Shown here: in pieces, positions 7,615 to 16,363 of the stretch
How positions within the stretch are numbered: the first letter of the stretch is position 1
Layout of the letters: every line of letters starts with the position of its first letter
NCBI RefSeq assembly: GCF_009392895.1
Contig: NZ_CP045490.1
Location: forward strand, 248,001 to 312,000
From: Natronorubrum aibiense
GTDB taxonomy: Archaea; Halobacteriota; Halobacteria; Halobacteriales; Natrialbaceae
DNA length: 64,000 nt
Reading direction: 5' to 3'
The notes under the pieces: generated by a model
What the model saw: only the letters and a program-made list of their open reading frames with translations
Databases searched by the model: none
Told to the model about the DNA's origin: nothing
Program-made: the position numbers and the translations under genes

Positions 7615-8410
7615 CCGCTTCGTGACCACCGGACTCTACGACGTCCGTCCGTGGCTACCGTTCGGTGTGATCACCGCCTCGATCAACGATAGTGCGTACG
7701 CGCTTGGTCGTGCTCTCGTCGGCAAGGACGTCCGTGAAAGACGGACATAGGTTCGGTACCAGAGTTACCACGAGGGCTCGACGTACAGTATCGACAGCGA
7801 CGAACCACTTGAGGAGACGAAGATAGAAACCGAGACCGTAACAGCGCCGTGCACTGATGATCCGCTCCGCACAGTCGGTGGGCCGACGCTGGTTGCCACT
7901 GGCGTCGTCGGTGCCGGCGCAGTCGGCCTCGCGTGCTGGCGGTCACCCACCGACACTGAACACGCCTGTCTTGCCTATCGGGCTGATCGCGACACACTCG
8001 AGGACGTAATCGTTTGTGTCGACCGTCCCGTAAAACACGCTACTCACGACCAGCACATCGCCACCGTCCCGACATTATAGTAGCCACTGAAAATCACTGC
8101 ACACCCGATCGCACGACAGTTGTGCGATCAGTGTGTAAATCGGTTCAGTTGTTACTGGAGGTGAGCTCCGCCAATTGGCTATCGACGTTGAAACGGTCGT
8201 CCTCAAGGAGTTAACCCGGGAGAGATACGTCGTCAAACACGAGGGTGTTGTCTACGTCTATGACCTGCCAGCTGATCCAGGCAGAGTCAAGAACAGGAAG
8301 TGTCAAGATTTGTCGAGTAACGAGTGTGCGTGCTGGATATAGCTGTTCACATCCCAACTTCGAGCAGCACTGACGTCGTCAAGGAGATTGAACAAGAGTC
8401 CCGTACGTTC
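7615..8410 (+). pseudogene. DUF5305-like membrane protein remnant, cut by a MITE
   Basis: Pieces in several frames read SYHEGSTYSIDSDEPLEETKIETE, then a hydrophobic PTLVATGVVGAGAVGLACW, then ADRDTLEDVIVCVDRPVKHATHD, and after the MITE AIDVETVVLKELTRERYVVKHEGVVYVYDL. The order (extracellular segment, membrane helix, short cytoplasmic tail of the form SLEDLVDxAIDxxxRV) matches haloarchaeal DUF5305-type proteins, which I recall as neighbours of signal-peptidase genes. At least two frameshifts and the MITE insertion disable it. A last piece (VLDIAVHIPTSSSTDVVKE to 8434) may belong to something else. Confidence 0.45.
8076..8157. repeat. MITE-like hairpin element, copy A
   Basis: About 82 bases bounded by TATAGTAGCCACTGAA and TTCAGTTGTTACT, imperfect inverted repeats. 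The centre holds a perfect GATCGCAC / GTGCGATC stem, so the whole copy can fold into one long hairpin. Related copies lie at 28550, 31713 and 62350. The TATAGTA terminus resembles the ends of the IS630 elements in this window, suggesting mobilisation by an IS630-type transposase at TA targets. Confidence 0.7.
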
Positions 8411-8455
8411 GACGACTCGGCACTGTCTAATTGAGCACCTCCACTATAGTAGACA

Positions 8456-8947
8456 TTAGAAATAATTGCTCACTTTAGATATAGAGAGCTGATCAAGAGC
8501 CGTATCGATCGCTGTCGTGAGTTCAGAAAGTGAGTCAAAGAACCGGTTGCTAAGCGCTGATTGGAGCTGTCTCCAGCACTCTTCAACCGGGTTTAGCTCT
8601 GGCGAGTACGCCGGCAGTGTTACGAAGGCAAGGTCGTCACGGGCCGCTAGGTCCGTGACGGCCGACGCCCGAAAATACGGTGCTCTATCCAGGACAATGA
8701 TTAGATTATCCTCGAACTCTTTGCATAACGCCAGAATGAAATGTTTTGCGTGATCGGCGGTCACGTACTCTTCAAACCGAGAGAAAAAGCGATCACCGTC
8801 CTCGGTGATCGCGCCTAACAGACACGTCCAGTCACGTTGTCCAGATAACTCGACGGATGGCCGCGTACCGCGGGGAAACCACGCGTCACGCGGCTCGACT
8901 TGGACGGATTTCTTTGTTTGATCGATGCAGACTACTGTGGCGTCCAT
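8456..8947 (-). CDS. IS630-family transposase, DDE catalytic part (ORF2)
   Basis: A 163-residue RNase-H-fold catalytic half. Visible catalytic residues are the Asp in VVCIDQT (first D), the Asp in IIVLDRAPYF (second D) and the first Glu in NPVEECWRQL (third acidic residue). It probably works as a fusion with the preceding helix-turn-helix ORF, since the two overlap by 16 bases in the -1 relation. The first Met (MDATVV) could also serve as an independent start. Compared with copy 2 at 29323-29812, this copy retains the E. Confidence 0.85.
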   Translation of the reverse strand: MDATVVCIDQTKKSVQVEPRDAWFPRGTRPSVELSGQRDWTCLLGAITEDGDRFFSRFEEYVTADHAKHFILALCKEFEDNLIIVLDRAPYFRASAVTDLAARDDLAFVTLPAYSPELNPVEECWRQLQSALSNRFFDSLSELTTAIDTALDQLSISKVSNYF

Positions 8948-9471
8948 TTCCCGCCGCTTTTTTTGATCTCCTCACGGAACGTTTCTTGCTCATCAGCATC
9001 AGATTCAGCGGCTGTACGGCGAGGTTTTTGATAGCTCAATCCCGCTTCTTTGAGCAACCGCCGACAGCTCGGGATTGAGTACTCGACATCGTACGTCTCG
9101 TCAAGATACTGCTGAACGAGCGCCGGCGTCCACGCCGGCGCATCAACCCCAACATTCTCTGGTGATTCGTGGACAGCTTCTTCGAATTCTTTTTGCTCTT
9201 TTTCTGAGAGCTTCCGCTTTCTCCCAGAGCGGTGAGCATCAGTAACGGCTTGTTCAAGCGACTCGTCGGTGTCGAGTCGCTTGAGCCAGCTATAGATTGT
9301 CCGTCGCTGAACGTCGTACCACTCGGCTAGTTCAGTCTGCGTGACGCCGTTCTTGTATGCTATTGCTGCTAAGAGCCGTTCTGTCGGCTTCTTACCCTCC
9401 ACGTTGTCAAGGGCATCTTGCAATTCTTCGACAGAGATTTTATCGAGATGATCCACTGTGTTTAGCAACAC
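8932..9471 (-). CDS. IS630-family transposase, helix-turn-helix part (ORF1)
   Basis: A 179-residue DNA-binding half with two helix-turn-helix units. The first includes TELAEWYDVQRRTIYSWLKR and the second PALVQQYLDETYDVEYSIPS with SCRRLLKEAG. Near its end is an A7 run (ATCAAAAAAAGCGG on the coding strand) about 20 bases before the ORF2 ATG. A -1 slip there would fuse the frames through KKRREMDATVV, so programmed frameshifting is a reasonable expectation. Confidence 0.85.
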   Translation of the reverse strand: MLLNTVDHLDKISVEELQDALDNVEGKKPTERLLAAIAYKNGVTQTELAEWYDVQRRTIYSWLKRLDTDESLEQAVTDAHRSGRKRKLSEKEQKEFEEAVHESPENVGVDAPAWTPALVQQYLDETYDVEYSIPSCRRLLKEAGLSYQKPRRTAAESDADEQETFREEIKKSGGKWTPQ

Positions 9472-9699
9472 AGTCTGAGTAGAAAGTTCTAACGGATACT
9501 ATAGTATCTGTCCGCTGGGTGATTAGTATAGTCGATGCGTCATATAGTAGTGTACGAACCGTTCAAATCATTCCCTAACGCTGGTTCGACTTCCCACCCA
9601 CGAATTACGATCGTGGTCAACCCGAATAGAGAGGAGATCTAACTATTTTTGATTGGGTTTTACACAACGCATTTAATTGATTGTTCAATCAAAATCGTG

Positions 9700-9950
9700 C
9701 AAGAGCAGGCAGGTAGCCGTAGCCATCGACGAGAAGCACAGTGTTGGAGAGATCATGTTTTTCGGTCAATTAATGCAAAAACGAGGCGGCTGGGTCGGTG
9801 CCCCAACATCCAAATACTGCGACATTGTGGATTAGTTGTAAGTCTATGTCTATTGCAGAGCACACCCAAGACCGGCTATCGTTTATATTGACAGCAATTT
9901 TATTAACCGCAACCCACGACAGATTTGCCGTCGACGGTCTGGGATAGTGA
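9700..9950 (+). repeat. Diverged 250-bp repeat, partner at 62045-62285
   Basis: Both copies contain ATCGACGAGAA near the start and TTATTAA near the end, and share a frame reading EIMFFGQLMQKRGGWVGAP here and EIVFLGQSVQERSSWIGVS at the other site, each followed by a stop. A shared protein tail suggests the remains of one gene family or element. I do not recognise it. Confidence 0.45.
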
Positions 9951-10186
9951 TAGCGATCCGTCACATCCACTTATAGATTGCTTGGTAAGAACGTTCTATG
10001 TTGAACACGCAGAGAATCGCGTGCGTCTCTCGAAGCAAACAACCGGTTGCATGAAGACGGACGGTGAACACCCTGGCTGGCGTCGCCTCCGCTCACGCTC
10101 TCAATCTCCGTCAAATTCCGCTGCATAGCACTCGCTGATCAGGTCTGCGAGCTGCATATCCAAGCCAACTCTACGACCTACTCCTT

Positions 10187-10211
10187 CTCAAACTGCGCTA
10201 ATTAGACGGTA
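10187..10211 (-). repeat. IS terminal-repeat-like sequence
   Basis: On the minus strand GTCTAATTAGCGCAGTTTGAGA closely matches sequences at 51513 (+) and 52170-52191 (-), which face each other like inverted ends. Probably a solo end of an unidentified IS. Confidence 0.35.
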
Positions 10212-11319
10212 TCATCGAGACCCAGTGGGCCGCCACCTACCCTGTCCAACAGGGATATCCCTTCTGTACTAGTTGATTTTGATCGTAGATTTGCCTTGAA
10301 CAGTTGCAGGAACTTGACCTGAAGAGAGAATTCGACCTGGGCAATAGTAGAGATACACCCGAAATTGGCGGATAGATAGACTGGGAAGCAGTGATAAAGA
10401 TAATAGTGGTAGCGATACATTGTGTATTCGACATTGTAGAATTCCGACTCACAGACCTGCGAATGCAACAACTTTGGGGACTAAGTTCTGACCCCGTGTT
10501 GAGTGTCCACTGGCGTTTACACCAGTATTAGTGTAAATTATGATGCGCGGTGTAAAGCCACTAGAACAGAACGACAATCTGGTGAGGCCACACAGAATTG
10601 TCTTCGATTCGAAAACGGATTCAGAGGTTGAAATTTTCCGCGGGATTCGGTGGTGATTTGTAATGAGACACAAAATATTCACCCTCCGCACGGTGTTTTT
10701 CGACTGACATCGGATGGAAGGTCTGTATCGGCGTAATCCATCCATCAAGGACCAACCCAGTCAAGGAATTTACAAACGTATATTCATCAATAATCCTTGG
10801 AAAACGCATCAATGTCCATCAACATTGATCGTTGATGTTTCTTCTTGAGAAACGCAATTCGGGCGTCCACATCGTAGACGGGGCCAGTTGCCGATACCGA
10901 CGCGATGAGGAGAATATCGAGACCAGCATAGAGGTGGTGTTAGCACAACCCACTATCGGGAGTCAACTATTGGATGCTCTCTCAGTTCCCCAGTAGACGA
11001 CACCGGTCGAGCTCGTCGTTTCTAAATAAGATACACGAAGACGATTCTCATGATGCGCGAGAACACTTATCAACTAAGAACGAAACATCGTGCGTGCAAA
11101 ACCATCCTGAAAAATAGTAACGAATGAGGAGAGGCAGCAGTTCAGTATCGAATCACTCGCGAAGCGCGGTCGATCGTCTATTGTATTCACGACCGAAACA
11201 CAACCGAAGTCAGATTTTCGTAATGAGAAACGGATGCGATCGACATATCAAATAGATCGTTGTCACTATCCAACACGAAAAAATACAGTGTCATCCACAA
11301 GGACGACAACTCGTAATCG

Positions 11320-12435
11320 CTAGTTGAGGGGCCGTGCCGATGGCGTGGGCGCCGTCAGGATATTATCGTTGGTTGTGCTATCGAAGAGGTGAATGTCCGA
11401 CTCGTCGAACGTGAGCCACAACGGCGCTGTCCGATCGGGTTTCACGTCTGCTGGGACGCGTATCGTGCACTCGTGATCGCCGACCGTGGCGTAGAGATAA
11501 TTATCACTCCCAATCGGCTCGATTACGTCGAGTTCCGCTCGAATTGCGCGTGGATCCTGCTCATCGGTCAGTGAGATGTGTTCCGGCCGAACACCGAGGG
11601 TGAACGACGAGCTGGTTCCAGCGTCGCGTGCCATTGCAGCGGTATCAGCAGCGATCGGATACTCGAACGTGCTACCATGGAGGCAGTCGTCCTCGAGCGT
11701 GACGTCGAAGAAATTCATCGCCGGGCTTCCGATGAAGTTCGCGACGAAGCGGTTTGCAGGTTTGTTGTAAATTTCTTCTGGGGGGCCAACTTGCTGAAGC
11801 TGACCCTCCGCGACGATAACGATCCGGTCGGACATGGTCATCGCCTCTTCCTGGTCGTGGGTGACGTAGATGGTCGTCGTCTCGAGTTCGTCGTGAATCC
11901 GCTGTAACTCGGTCCGCATGTGCATCTTGAGCTTCGCGTCGAGATTCGAGAGGGGTTCGTCCATGAGGAACACGTCCGGGTTCCTGACGATCGCTCGTCC
12001 CGTTGCGACGCGTTGTTGCTGTCCGCCAGAGAGGTTCGCGGGTCGTTTCTCGAGGTGATCTTCGATCTCGAGCATCTTCGCTGTGCTCTCGATTCGTTCG
12101 TCAATTTCCGATTCATCGAGGTCGGTCGTCAGGCGCAGCCCGTAGGACATGTTGTCCCGGACGGTCATATGTGGGTACAACGCGTAGTTCTGAAAGACCA
12201 TCGCGATGCCTCGATCTTGCGGAGCGACACCGTTGATAACACGTTCGCCAATCGAGATTTCGCCGTTGGAAATCTCCTCGAGTCCGGCGATCATTCGCAG
12301 CAGTGTGGATTTGCCGGAGCCGGATGGTCCGAGAATCGACACGAACTCACCGTCGTTGATCTCGAGGGAGACATCTTCGATGGCGATGATATCGCCGTAC
12401 TGTTTCTGCACGTCGCTGAAAGTGACTGTACTCAT
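11320..12435 (-). CDS. Sugar ABC transporter ATPase, MalK/UgpC type (CUT1 family)
   Basis: A 371-residue ATPase that powers the importer encoded divergently at 12581-15665. Motifs in order: Walker [11 protein letters not shown]-loop [12 protein letters not shown], signature [15 protein letters not shown], Walker [13 protein letters not shown], and switch [10 protein letters not shown]. The last about 130 residues form the OB-fold (MOP/TOBE) regulatory domain typical of CUT1 ATPases ([21 protein letters not shown]). Length matches MalK. Being transcribed away from its partners, it shares a 145-bp intergenic region with the binding-protein gene, so one regulator could control both directions. 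Confidence 0.93.
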   Translation of the reverse strand: MSTVTFSDVQKQYGDIIAIEDVSLEINDGEFVSILGPSGSGKSTLLRMIAGLEEISNGEISIGERVINGVAPQDRGIAMVFQNYALYPHMTVRDNMSYGLRLTTDLDESEIDERIESTAKMLEIEDHLEKRPANLSGGQQQRVATGRAIVRNPDVFLMDEPLSNLDAKLKMHMRTELQRIHDELETTTIYVTHDQEEAMTMSDRIVIVAEGQLQQVGPPEEIYNKPANRFVANFIGSPAMNFFDVTLEDDCLHGSTFEYPIAADTAAMARDAGTSSSFTLGVRPEHISLTDEQDPRAIRAELDVIEPIGSDNYLYATVGDHECTIRVPADVKPDRTAPLWLTFDESDIHLFDSTTNDNILTAPTPSARPLN

Positions 12436-12460
12436 GCTCGGCTACCGCCCAATAGCGTGA

Positions 12461-12470
12461 TCTACTATTT
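12461..12470 (-). promoter_or_regulatory. TATA-like box for the ABC ATPase gene
   Basis: The minus strand reads CTAAATAGTA about 26-35 bases before the ATG at 12435. The adjacent TTAGAATTTTCTGCT (12469-12483) is identical over 15 bases to the end of IS630 copy 4 at 51566-51580, so the promoter may partly derive from an IS end. Confidence 0.4.
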
Positions 12471-12549
12471 AGAATTTTCTGCTGTTAATGAGACGGGTGT
12501 GACGGTGAGACCAATCACCAGCGGCATCAAACAAAAATCAACAACAACA

Positions 12550-12558
12550 ATTATATAC
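12550..12558 (+). promoter_or_regulatory. TATA box of the sugar-uptake operon
   Basis: ATTATATAC lies 23-31 bases before the ATG at 12581, preceded by an A/C-rich stretch in the position of the TFB recognition element. The spacing predicts a leaderless transcript starting at or next to the ATG, and argues for 12581 over the in-frame GTG at 12575. Confidence 0.6.
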
Positions 12559-12580
12559 CTCTATCCTAAACTCTGTGTCG

Positions 12581-13873
12581 ATGGTTCGCAAACACTGGAA
12601 TGGACAGGGAGCCGATAGGCGTACGTTTCTCAAATCAGTAGCCACAACGGGCGCTGTTGCCAGCTTCGCTGGCTGTCTCGGCGGTGGTCAAGGCGGGGAT
12701 GGATCGACAATCGAGTTCTGGACGCTGTTCGCCGGCGGCGACGGTGATGCGATGGAAGCCATGGTCGACGCGTTCAACGACGAACACGACGACTTCCAGA
12801 TTAGCAGGGAACGGCAACCGTTCGAGCAATACTACGACTCGTTGTTCACCTCGATGACTGGCGGAACGCCGCCTGATCTGGCAGTTTTCCACACGAACGA
12901 GCTGCAACGGTTCGTCGACACGTTAACGCCACTCGATGATCGTATCGAATCGGAGACCGAAAGCGCGTACGTCGAGTCGATCTGGAACGAAACAGCACTC
13001 GACGGATCACACGTCGCGTTACCCCTTGACACACACCCGAACGCACTGTACTACAACAAGGACATCTTCGAGGAGGCCGGACTCGACCCCGACTCGCCGC
13101 CGACGAATTTCGAGGAGCTCCAGCACGCAGCCGATGAGATTACTGCGAATACGGACGCACAAGCGTTTAACCCGGAGCCGTACGGGCAGTTCTATTCCCG
13201 GCAGTTCGCTGCCTGGCTCAAATCAGTCGGTTCCGACTTCCTGAACGAGGACGCAACGGCAGCCGCGTTCGACAACGACGAGGCACTCGAACTCGTCGAA
13301 TTCTACGCGGATATCGCGGACGCGTACGGATGGGACGAGCCGGACGCCTCGAACGACAGAGGCAATCGAGCGTTCCGTGCAGGCGATCTCGCGATGACCA
13401 TCGACGGAACGTGGTTCTACGGGGTGTTGCGAGAGGCAGAGTACGACTGGGGCATGACCAAACCGTTCGTCGCACCTGGTGCGACCGAACAGTACACCTG
13501 GGCGAACAGTCACGCTCTCGCCGTTCCGGCAAACAACAGTCGAAGCGACGAGTTGACCGAAGCAGCCGTCCGCGCTGCAGAATGGCTCACCCAGAACTCC
13601 GCCGAGTGGGGGACGGTTGCTGGACACATGCCCGCAAGCAACGATGTGCTTGACTCGGGAGAACTCCAGAATGCAGACGTCTGGGATGCGACTCTCAGCA
13701 CGTTTTTCGAGATGGCAGACAACGATCAGCTGGTGTACCTGCCAAGCACAGATAACAACGACGACTACGTTCGACCGGTCGACCAGACCCTGGCCCAGGT
13801 GTACTCTCAGCAACTCGAGCCTGCGGATGCGCTCGAGGAGATGGTTAGCACGGTCAACGACAATCTCTCATAA
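12581..13873 (+). CDS. Sugar ABC transporter substrate-binding lipoprotein (CUT1 family)
   Basis: A 430-residue extracellular solute-binding protein of the family-1 type. The N-terminus has a Tat signal (DRRTFLKSVATTG) and a lipobox ending FAGC, so the mature protein should be lipid-anchored outside the membrane. The mature part begins STIEFWTLFAGGDGDAMEAMVDAFN, the classic opening of family-1 sugar-binding proteins, and continues with AFRAGDLAMTIDGTWF, another conserved block. First gene of the uptake operon; permeases follow after 2 bases. Substrate is inferred from the neighbouring GH2 enzymes and galactonate dehydratase to be a galactose-containing oligosaccharide. Confidence 0.92.
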   Translation: MVRKHWNGQGADRRTFLKSVATTGAVASFAGCLGGGQGGDGSTIEFWTLFAGGDGDAMEAMVDAFNDEHDDFQISRERQPFEQYYDSLFTSMTGGTPPDLAVFHTNELQRFVDTLTPLDDRIESETESAYVESIWNETALDGSHVALPLDTHPNALYYNKDIFEEAGLDPDSPPTNFEELQHAADEITANTDAQAFNPEPYGQFYSRQFAAWLKSVGSDFLNEDATAAAFDNDEALELVEFYADIADAYGWDEPDASNDRGNRAFRAGDLAMTIDGTWFYGVLREAEYDWGMTKPFVAPGATEQYTWANSHALAVPANNSRSDELTEAAVRAAEWLTQNSAEWGTVAGHMPASNDVLDSGELQNADVWDATLSTFFEMADNDQLVYLPSTDNNDDYVRPVDQTLAQVYSQQLEPADALEEMVSTVNDNLS

Positions 13874-13875
13874 GT

Positions 13876-14805
13876 ATGGCAACGAAAGACGATTCAGCGT
13901 CACGTCTTGACGCGGTGAGATCGATCGATCTCTCGGATACTGAAACGAGAGCCGGGCTGCTGTTTGCAGCGCCGTATCTCGTGATCTTCAGTATCTTCCT
14001 GCTGTATCCGCTCGTTCTCGGCTTCTATATGAGCCTGTTCGAGTGGAACGTGTTCATGCCGAGTGAGTCAGAGTTCATCGGGCTCGAGAACTACGTTCGA
14101 ATGGTTCAAGACCCAGTGTTCTGGAGTGCGTTCCGAGCGACGGTGTACTTCGTTGCACTCACCGTGCCGACGCTCGTGGTGTTCGGACTGGTTCTAGCCC
14201 TCGGTGTGAATCACAATATCAAGGGTAAACGGTTCCTCAGAACCGTCTATTTCAGCCCCTACGTCCTGACCGTCTCGGTCGTGTCGTTGATCTGGATGGA
14301 GCTGTACGCTTCGGACTACGGGCCGATCAACTACTATCTCTCCTATCTCGTCTCCAACACACCGACGTGGCTCAATAGCTTCACGTGGGCGATGCCTGCC
14401 GTCGCAATCGCGACGGTCTGGTGGACCGTCGGATTCAACTTCATTATCCTGTTGGCAGCCCGCCAGAGCGTTCCAGAGCGCCTGTACGAAGCTGCGCGTA
14501 TCGATGGCGCGAGCTCGTGGCGAGCGTTCAGGGATATCACGTTGCCCCAGATGCGTCCGGCGATTATGTTCGTCAGTGTCGTGCAGTTCATCTGGTCGTT
14601 CCAGGTGTTCGGCCAGGTGTTCGTCATGACAGATGGCGGTCCTGGAAACTCGACGCAGACGATCATCATGTATCTCTACCGAGTCGCGTTCAGGCAACAG
14701 GACTTCGGGTATGCCGCAGCGATCGGCTACTTCCTGTTTTTCGTTCTCGTGGCCGTCTCGCTGGCAAACTACTACTTTATCGGACGTGAGGAGAACTCAT
14801 CATGA
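13876..14805 (+). CDS. Sugar ABC transporter permease 1 (MalF/UgpA-like)
   Basis: A 309-residue inner membrane permease with six predicted helices, the first at about residues 30-50 (LLFAAPYLVIFSIFLLYPLV). The cytoplasmic EAA loop is clear: YEAARIDGASSWRAFRDITLPQM, which docks to the ATPase. It overlaps the next permease by the four bases ATGA, indicating translational coupling and equal production. Length and topology fit binding-protein-dependent permeases of the MalF branch, without the long MalF periplasmic loop, as in UgpA-like proteins. Confidence 0.93.
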   Translation: MATKDDSASRLDAVRSIDLSDTETRAGLLFAAPYLVIFSIFLLYPLVLGFYMSLFEWNVFMPSESEFIGLENYVRMVQDPVFWSAFRATVYFVALTVPTLVVFGLVLALGVNHNIKGKRFLRTVYFSPYVLTVSVVSLIWMELYASDYGPINYYLSYLVSNTPTWLNSFTWAMPAVAIATVWWTVGFNFIILLAARQSVPERLYEAARIDGASSWRAFRDITLPQMRPAIMFVSVVQFIWSFQVFGQVFVMTDGGPGNSTQTIIMYLYRVAFRQQDFGYAAAIGYFLFFVLVAVSLANYYFIGREENSS

Positions 14806-15665
14806 GCACACGAACAATCCCATTAGTCGGCAATCGAAAGAACACTGGCGAAACGCTCAAAATGGCAGGACTGTACGCATTCCTCTACGGAACCGCGTTC
14901 CTGTTCCTCCTGCCATATATCTGGATGATGTCCACCTCCTTGAAGACCGAACAGCACGTGTTTTCACAGGTTCCACAGTGGATTCCGCCGGAAATTACCT
15001 TCGAGTGGTACATCGCTGTGCTAACCGGGGCCCCAATGATCCAGTGGTTCTTGAACACGCTCTTAATCGCCGGTGCAACGACGGTTATCGTCGTCGTTCT
15101 CAACTCGATGATCGCGTTCTCACTGACGAAACTCGAGTGGCCCGGCAAGCGGATCGTCTTCGGCGTGATCATCGCAAGTTTCATGGTTCCTGTGTTCGCG
15201 AACATGGTGCCATTGTTTGCACTGATCTCACGGCTAGGACTGGTCAACAACCCGCTCGCAGTGATCCTCCCGTTCAGTGCGATGCCGATCGGGGTGTTCC
15301 TCCTGGTACAGTTCTTCAGGGATCTGCCGGACGAAATCATCGAAGCCGCGCGATTAGACGGCTTTTCGACGTTCCAGATCTACTACCGTATCGTGTTACC
15401 GCTGATGAAGCCGGCGATCGCGGCCCTCTCACTGTACACGTTCGTGTATACGTGGAACCAGTTCCTCTGGCCGCTTATCGTCCTCCAGCAGGAGACAGCG
15501 TTTACCCTCCCCGTTGGAATCGTCGCGATGCAACCGACGCAGGTGTTCCAACCCGGCGCCGAGATGGCGGGCACATTGCTCGCAGTGTTGCCGCTGTTCA
15601 TCGTGTTCTTGATCCTGCAGGAACACCTCGTAAACGCAGTCCAAGCCCAGGGGACGGTGGGATAG
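14802..15665 (+). CDS. Sugar ABC transporter permease 2 (MalG/UgpE-like)
   Basis: A 287-residue permease that pairs with the upstream one. First helix at about 25-45 (FLYGTAFLFLLPYIWMM), then ISTS-like MMSTSLKTEQHVF typical of MalG proteins. The EAA loop reads IEAARLDGFSTFQIYYRIVLPLMKP. The end approaches LVNAVQAQGTVG, similar to the LxxGLTAGAVKG tail of MalG. Overlaps the preceding gene by ATGA and is followed after one base by the YesL-like gene. Confidence 0.93.
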   Translation: MSTRTIPLVGNRKNTGETLKMAGLYAFLYGTAFLFLLPYIWMMSTSLKTEQHVFSQVPQWIPPEITFEWYIAVLTGAPMIQWFLNTLLIAGATTVIVVVLNSMIAFSLTKLEWPGKRIVFGVIIASFMVPVFANMVPLFALISRLGLVNNPLAVILPFSAMPIGVFLLVQFFRDLPDEIIEAARLDGFSTFQIYYRIVLPLMKPAIAALSLYTFVYTWNQFLWPLIVLQQETAFTLPVGIVAMQPTQVFQPGAEMAGTLLAVLPLFIVFLILQEHLVNAVQAQGTVG

Positions 15666-15666
15666 T

Positions 15667-16293
15667 ATGGCTGAGACGACTACACTCAAACGTACTATTC
15701 GGTTCGTCTACCAGAACAGCAGTTCGCTCGTCGTCTGTAGCATCTGCTGGATGCTCGCATCGATACCGATCGTTACGGTCGGTCCTGCCACGGTGGGCCT
15801 CTACGCAGCCGTCACGTCGCTACGTGAAAGCGGCCGTATCGACCGATCTCGTGTTCGGCACGCCGTGAAGACGAATGGCGTTCACGCAGGACTGCTTGGC
15901 GTGCTCCCGCTGGTGTTTCTCGCGGTTGGTATCTTGTACGGACTGACCGCGTCGGGACCACTCGCACTGGGCATCGCAGTCGTTGGGCTCTATGCCGGAG
16001 CGTACACTGGGCTGACGTTAATCCCGACGTTCATCGCGATGGCTCGCGGAGAACCACCAGCGACGGCGCTCAAACAGGGCTACCTCTGGGGAGCAACGAA
16101 CCCGACCTATCTCGTGCACCTCGCCGTCGTCACGCTCGTCGTCTTCACAGTGACCGCCGCGTTGACGGTCGGATTCGTGTTGCTCTTTGCAGGAATTGCA
16201 GCCGCGTATCACATCGAACTCGTCTGTGATGACCTCGAGCCGGCACAGCCGGCTGAATCACCGTTCTCGCTTACGTTTAGTAGAATTTCCTGA
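15667..16293 (+). CDS. YesL-like (DUF624) membrane protein
   Basis: A 208-residue protein with five or so predicted helices and the family's features: an N-terminal VYQNSSSLVVCSICWMLASIPIVTVGPA (first helix ending in a conserved P..TxGPAT), then LKQGYLWGATNPTYL. DUF624/YesL proteins occur in oligosaccharide and rhamnogalacturonan utilisation operons of Firmicutes beside CUT1 permeases; their role is unproven, possibly in transporter assembly or regulation. One base separates it from permease 2, so it belongs to the transport operon. Family call is from length, topology and context. Confidence 0.65.
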   Translation: MAETTTLKRTIRFVYQNSSSLVVCSICWMLASIPIVTVGPATVGLYAAVTSLRESGRIDRSRVRHAVKTNGVHAGLLGVLPLVFLAVGILYGLTASGPLALGIAVVGLYAGAYTGLTLIPTFIAMARGEPPATALKQGYLWGATNPTYLVHLAVVTLVVFTVTAALTVGFVLLFAGIAAAYHIELVCDDLEPAQPAESPFSLTFSRIS

Positions 16294-16363
16294 GAGATCC
16301 CAGACACATCCATTCACAATCTGACTCGATTCCACGTACAACGCTCATACTAAGACATAGCCA

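Larger units (their letters stand above)
8444..9505 (-). mobile_element. IS630-family insertion sequence, copy 1 (best preserved)
   Basis: About 1.06 kb. The left end is CTATAGTAGACATTAGAA and the right end TTCTAACGGATACTATAG, giving imperfect terminal inverted repeats next to TA, the family's target. It holds two overlapping minus-strand frames encoding the helix-turn-helix and DDE parts of the transposase. Three other relatives in the window are visibly broken; this one has both frames intact. Confidence 0.85.
9506..11319. other. Gene-poor 1.8-kb stretch with mobile-element remains
   Basis: No convincing gene. Base composition is more AT-rich than the flanks and open frames are short with poor codon character. 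It contains a diverged repeat shared with 62045-62285, a terminal-repeat-like sequence at 10187-10211 shared with 51513-52191, and scattered AT-rich blocks. The stretch after 10,480 up to the ABC ATPase terminator shows nothing I can identify. Confidence 0.5.

Noticed and set aside
8421-8435. GCACTGTCTAATTGA near the IS630 left end as an IS end
   Set aside because: Only eight bases match the terminal-repeat word, and the stretch also fits the end of a coding remnant.
10449-10812. Overlapping minus-strand frames at 10.4-10.8 kb
   Set aside because: Poor codon character in AT-rich DNA with no motif.
14633-15868. Long plus-strand frame spanning permease 2
   Set aside because: Arginine- and serine-rich product in a shifted frame of the recognised permease; no membrane segments.
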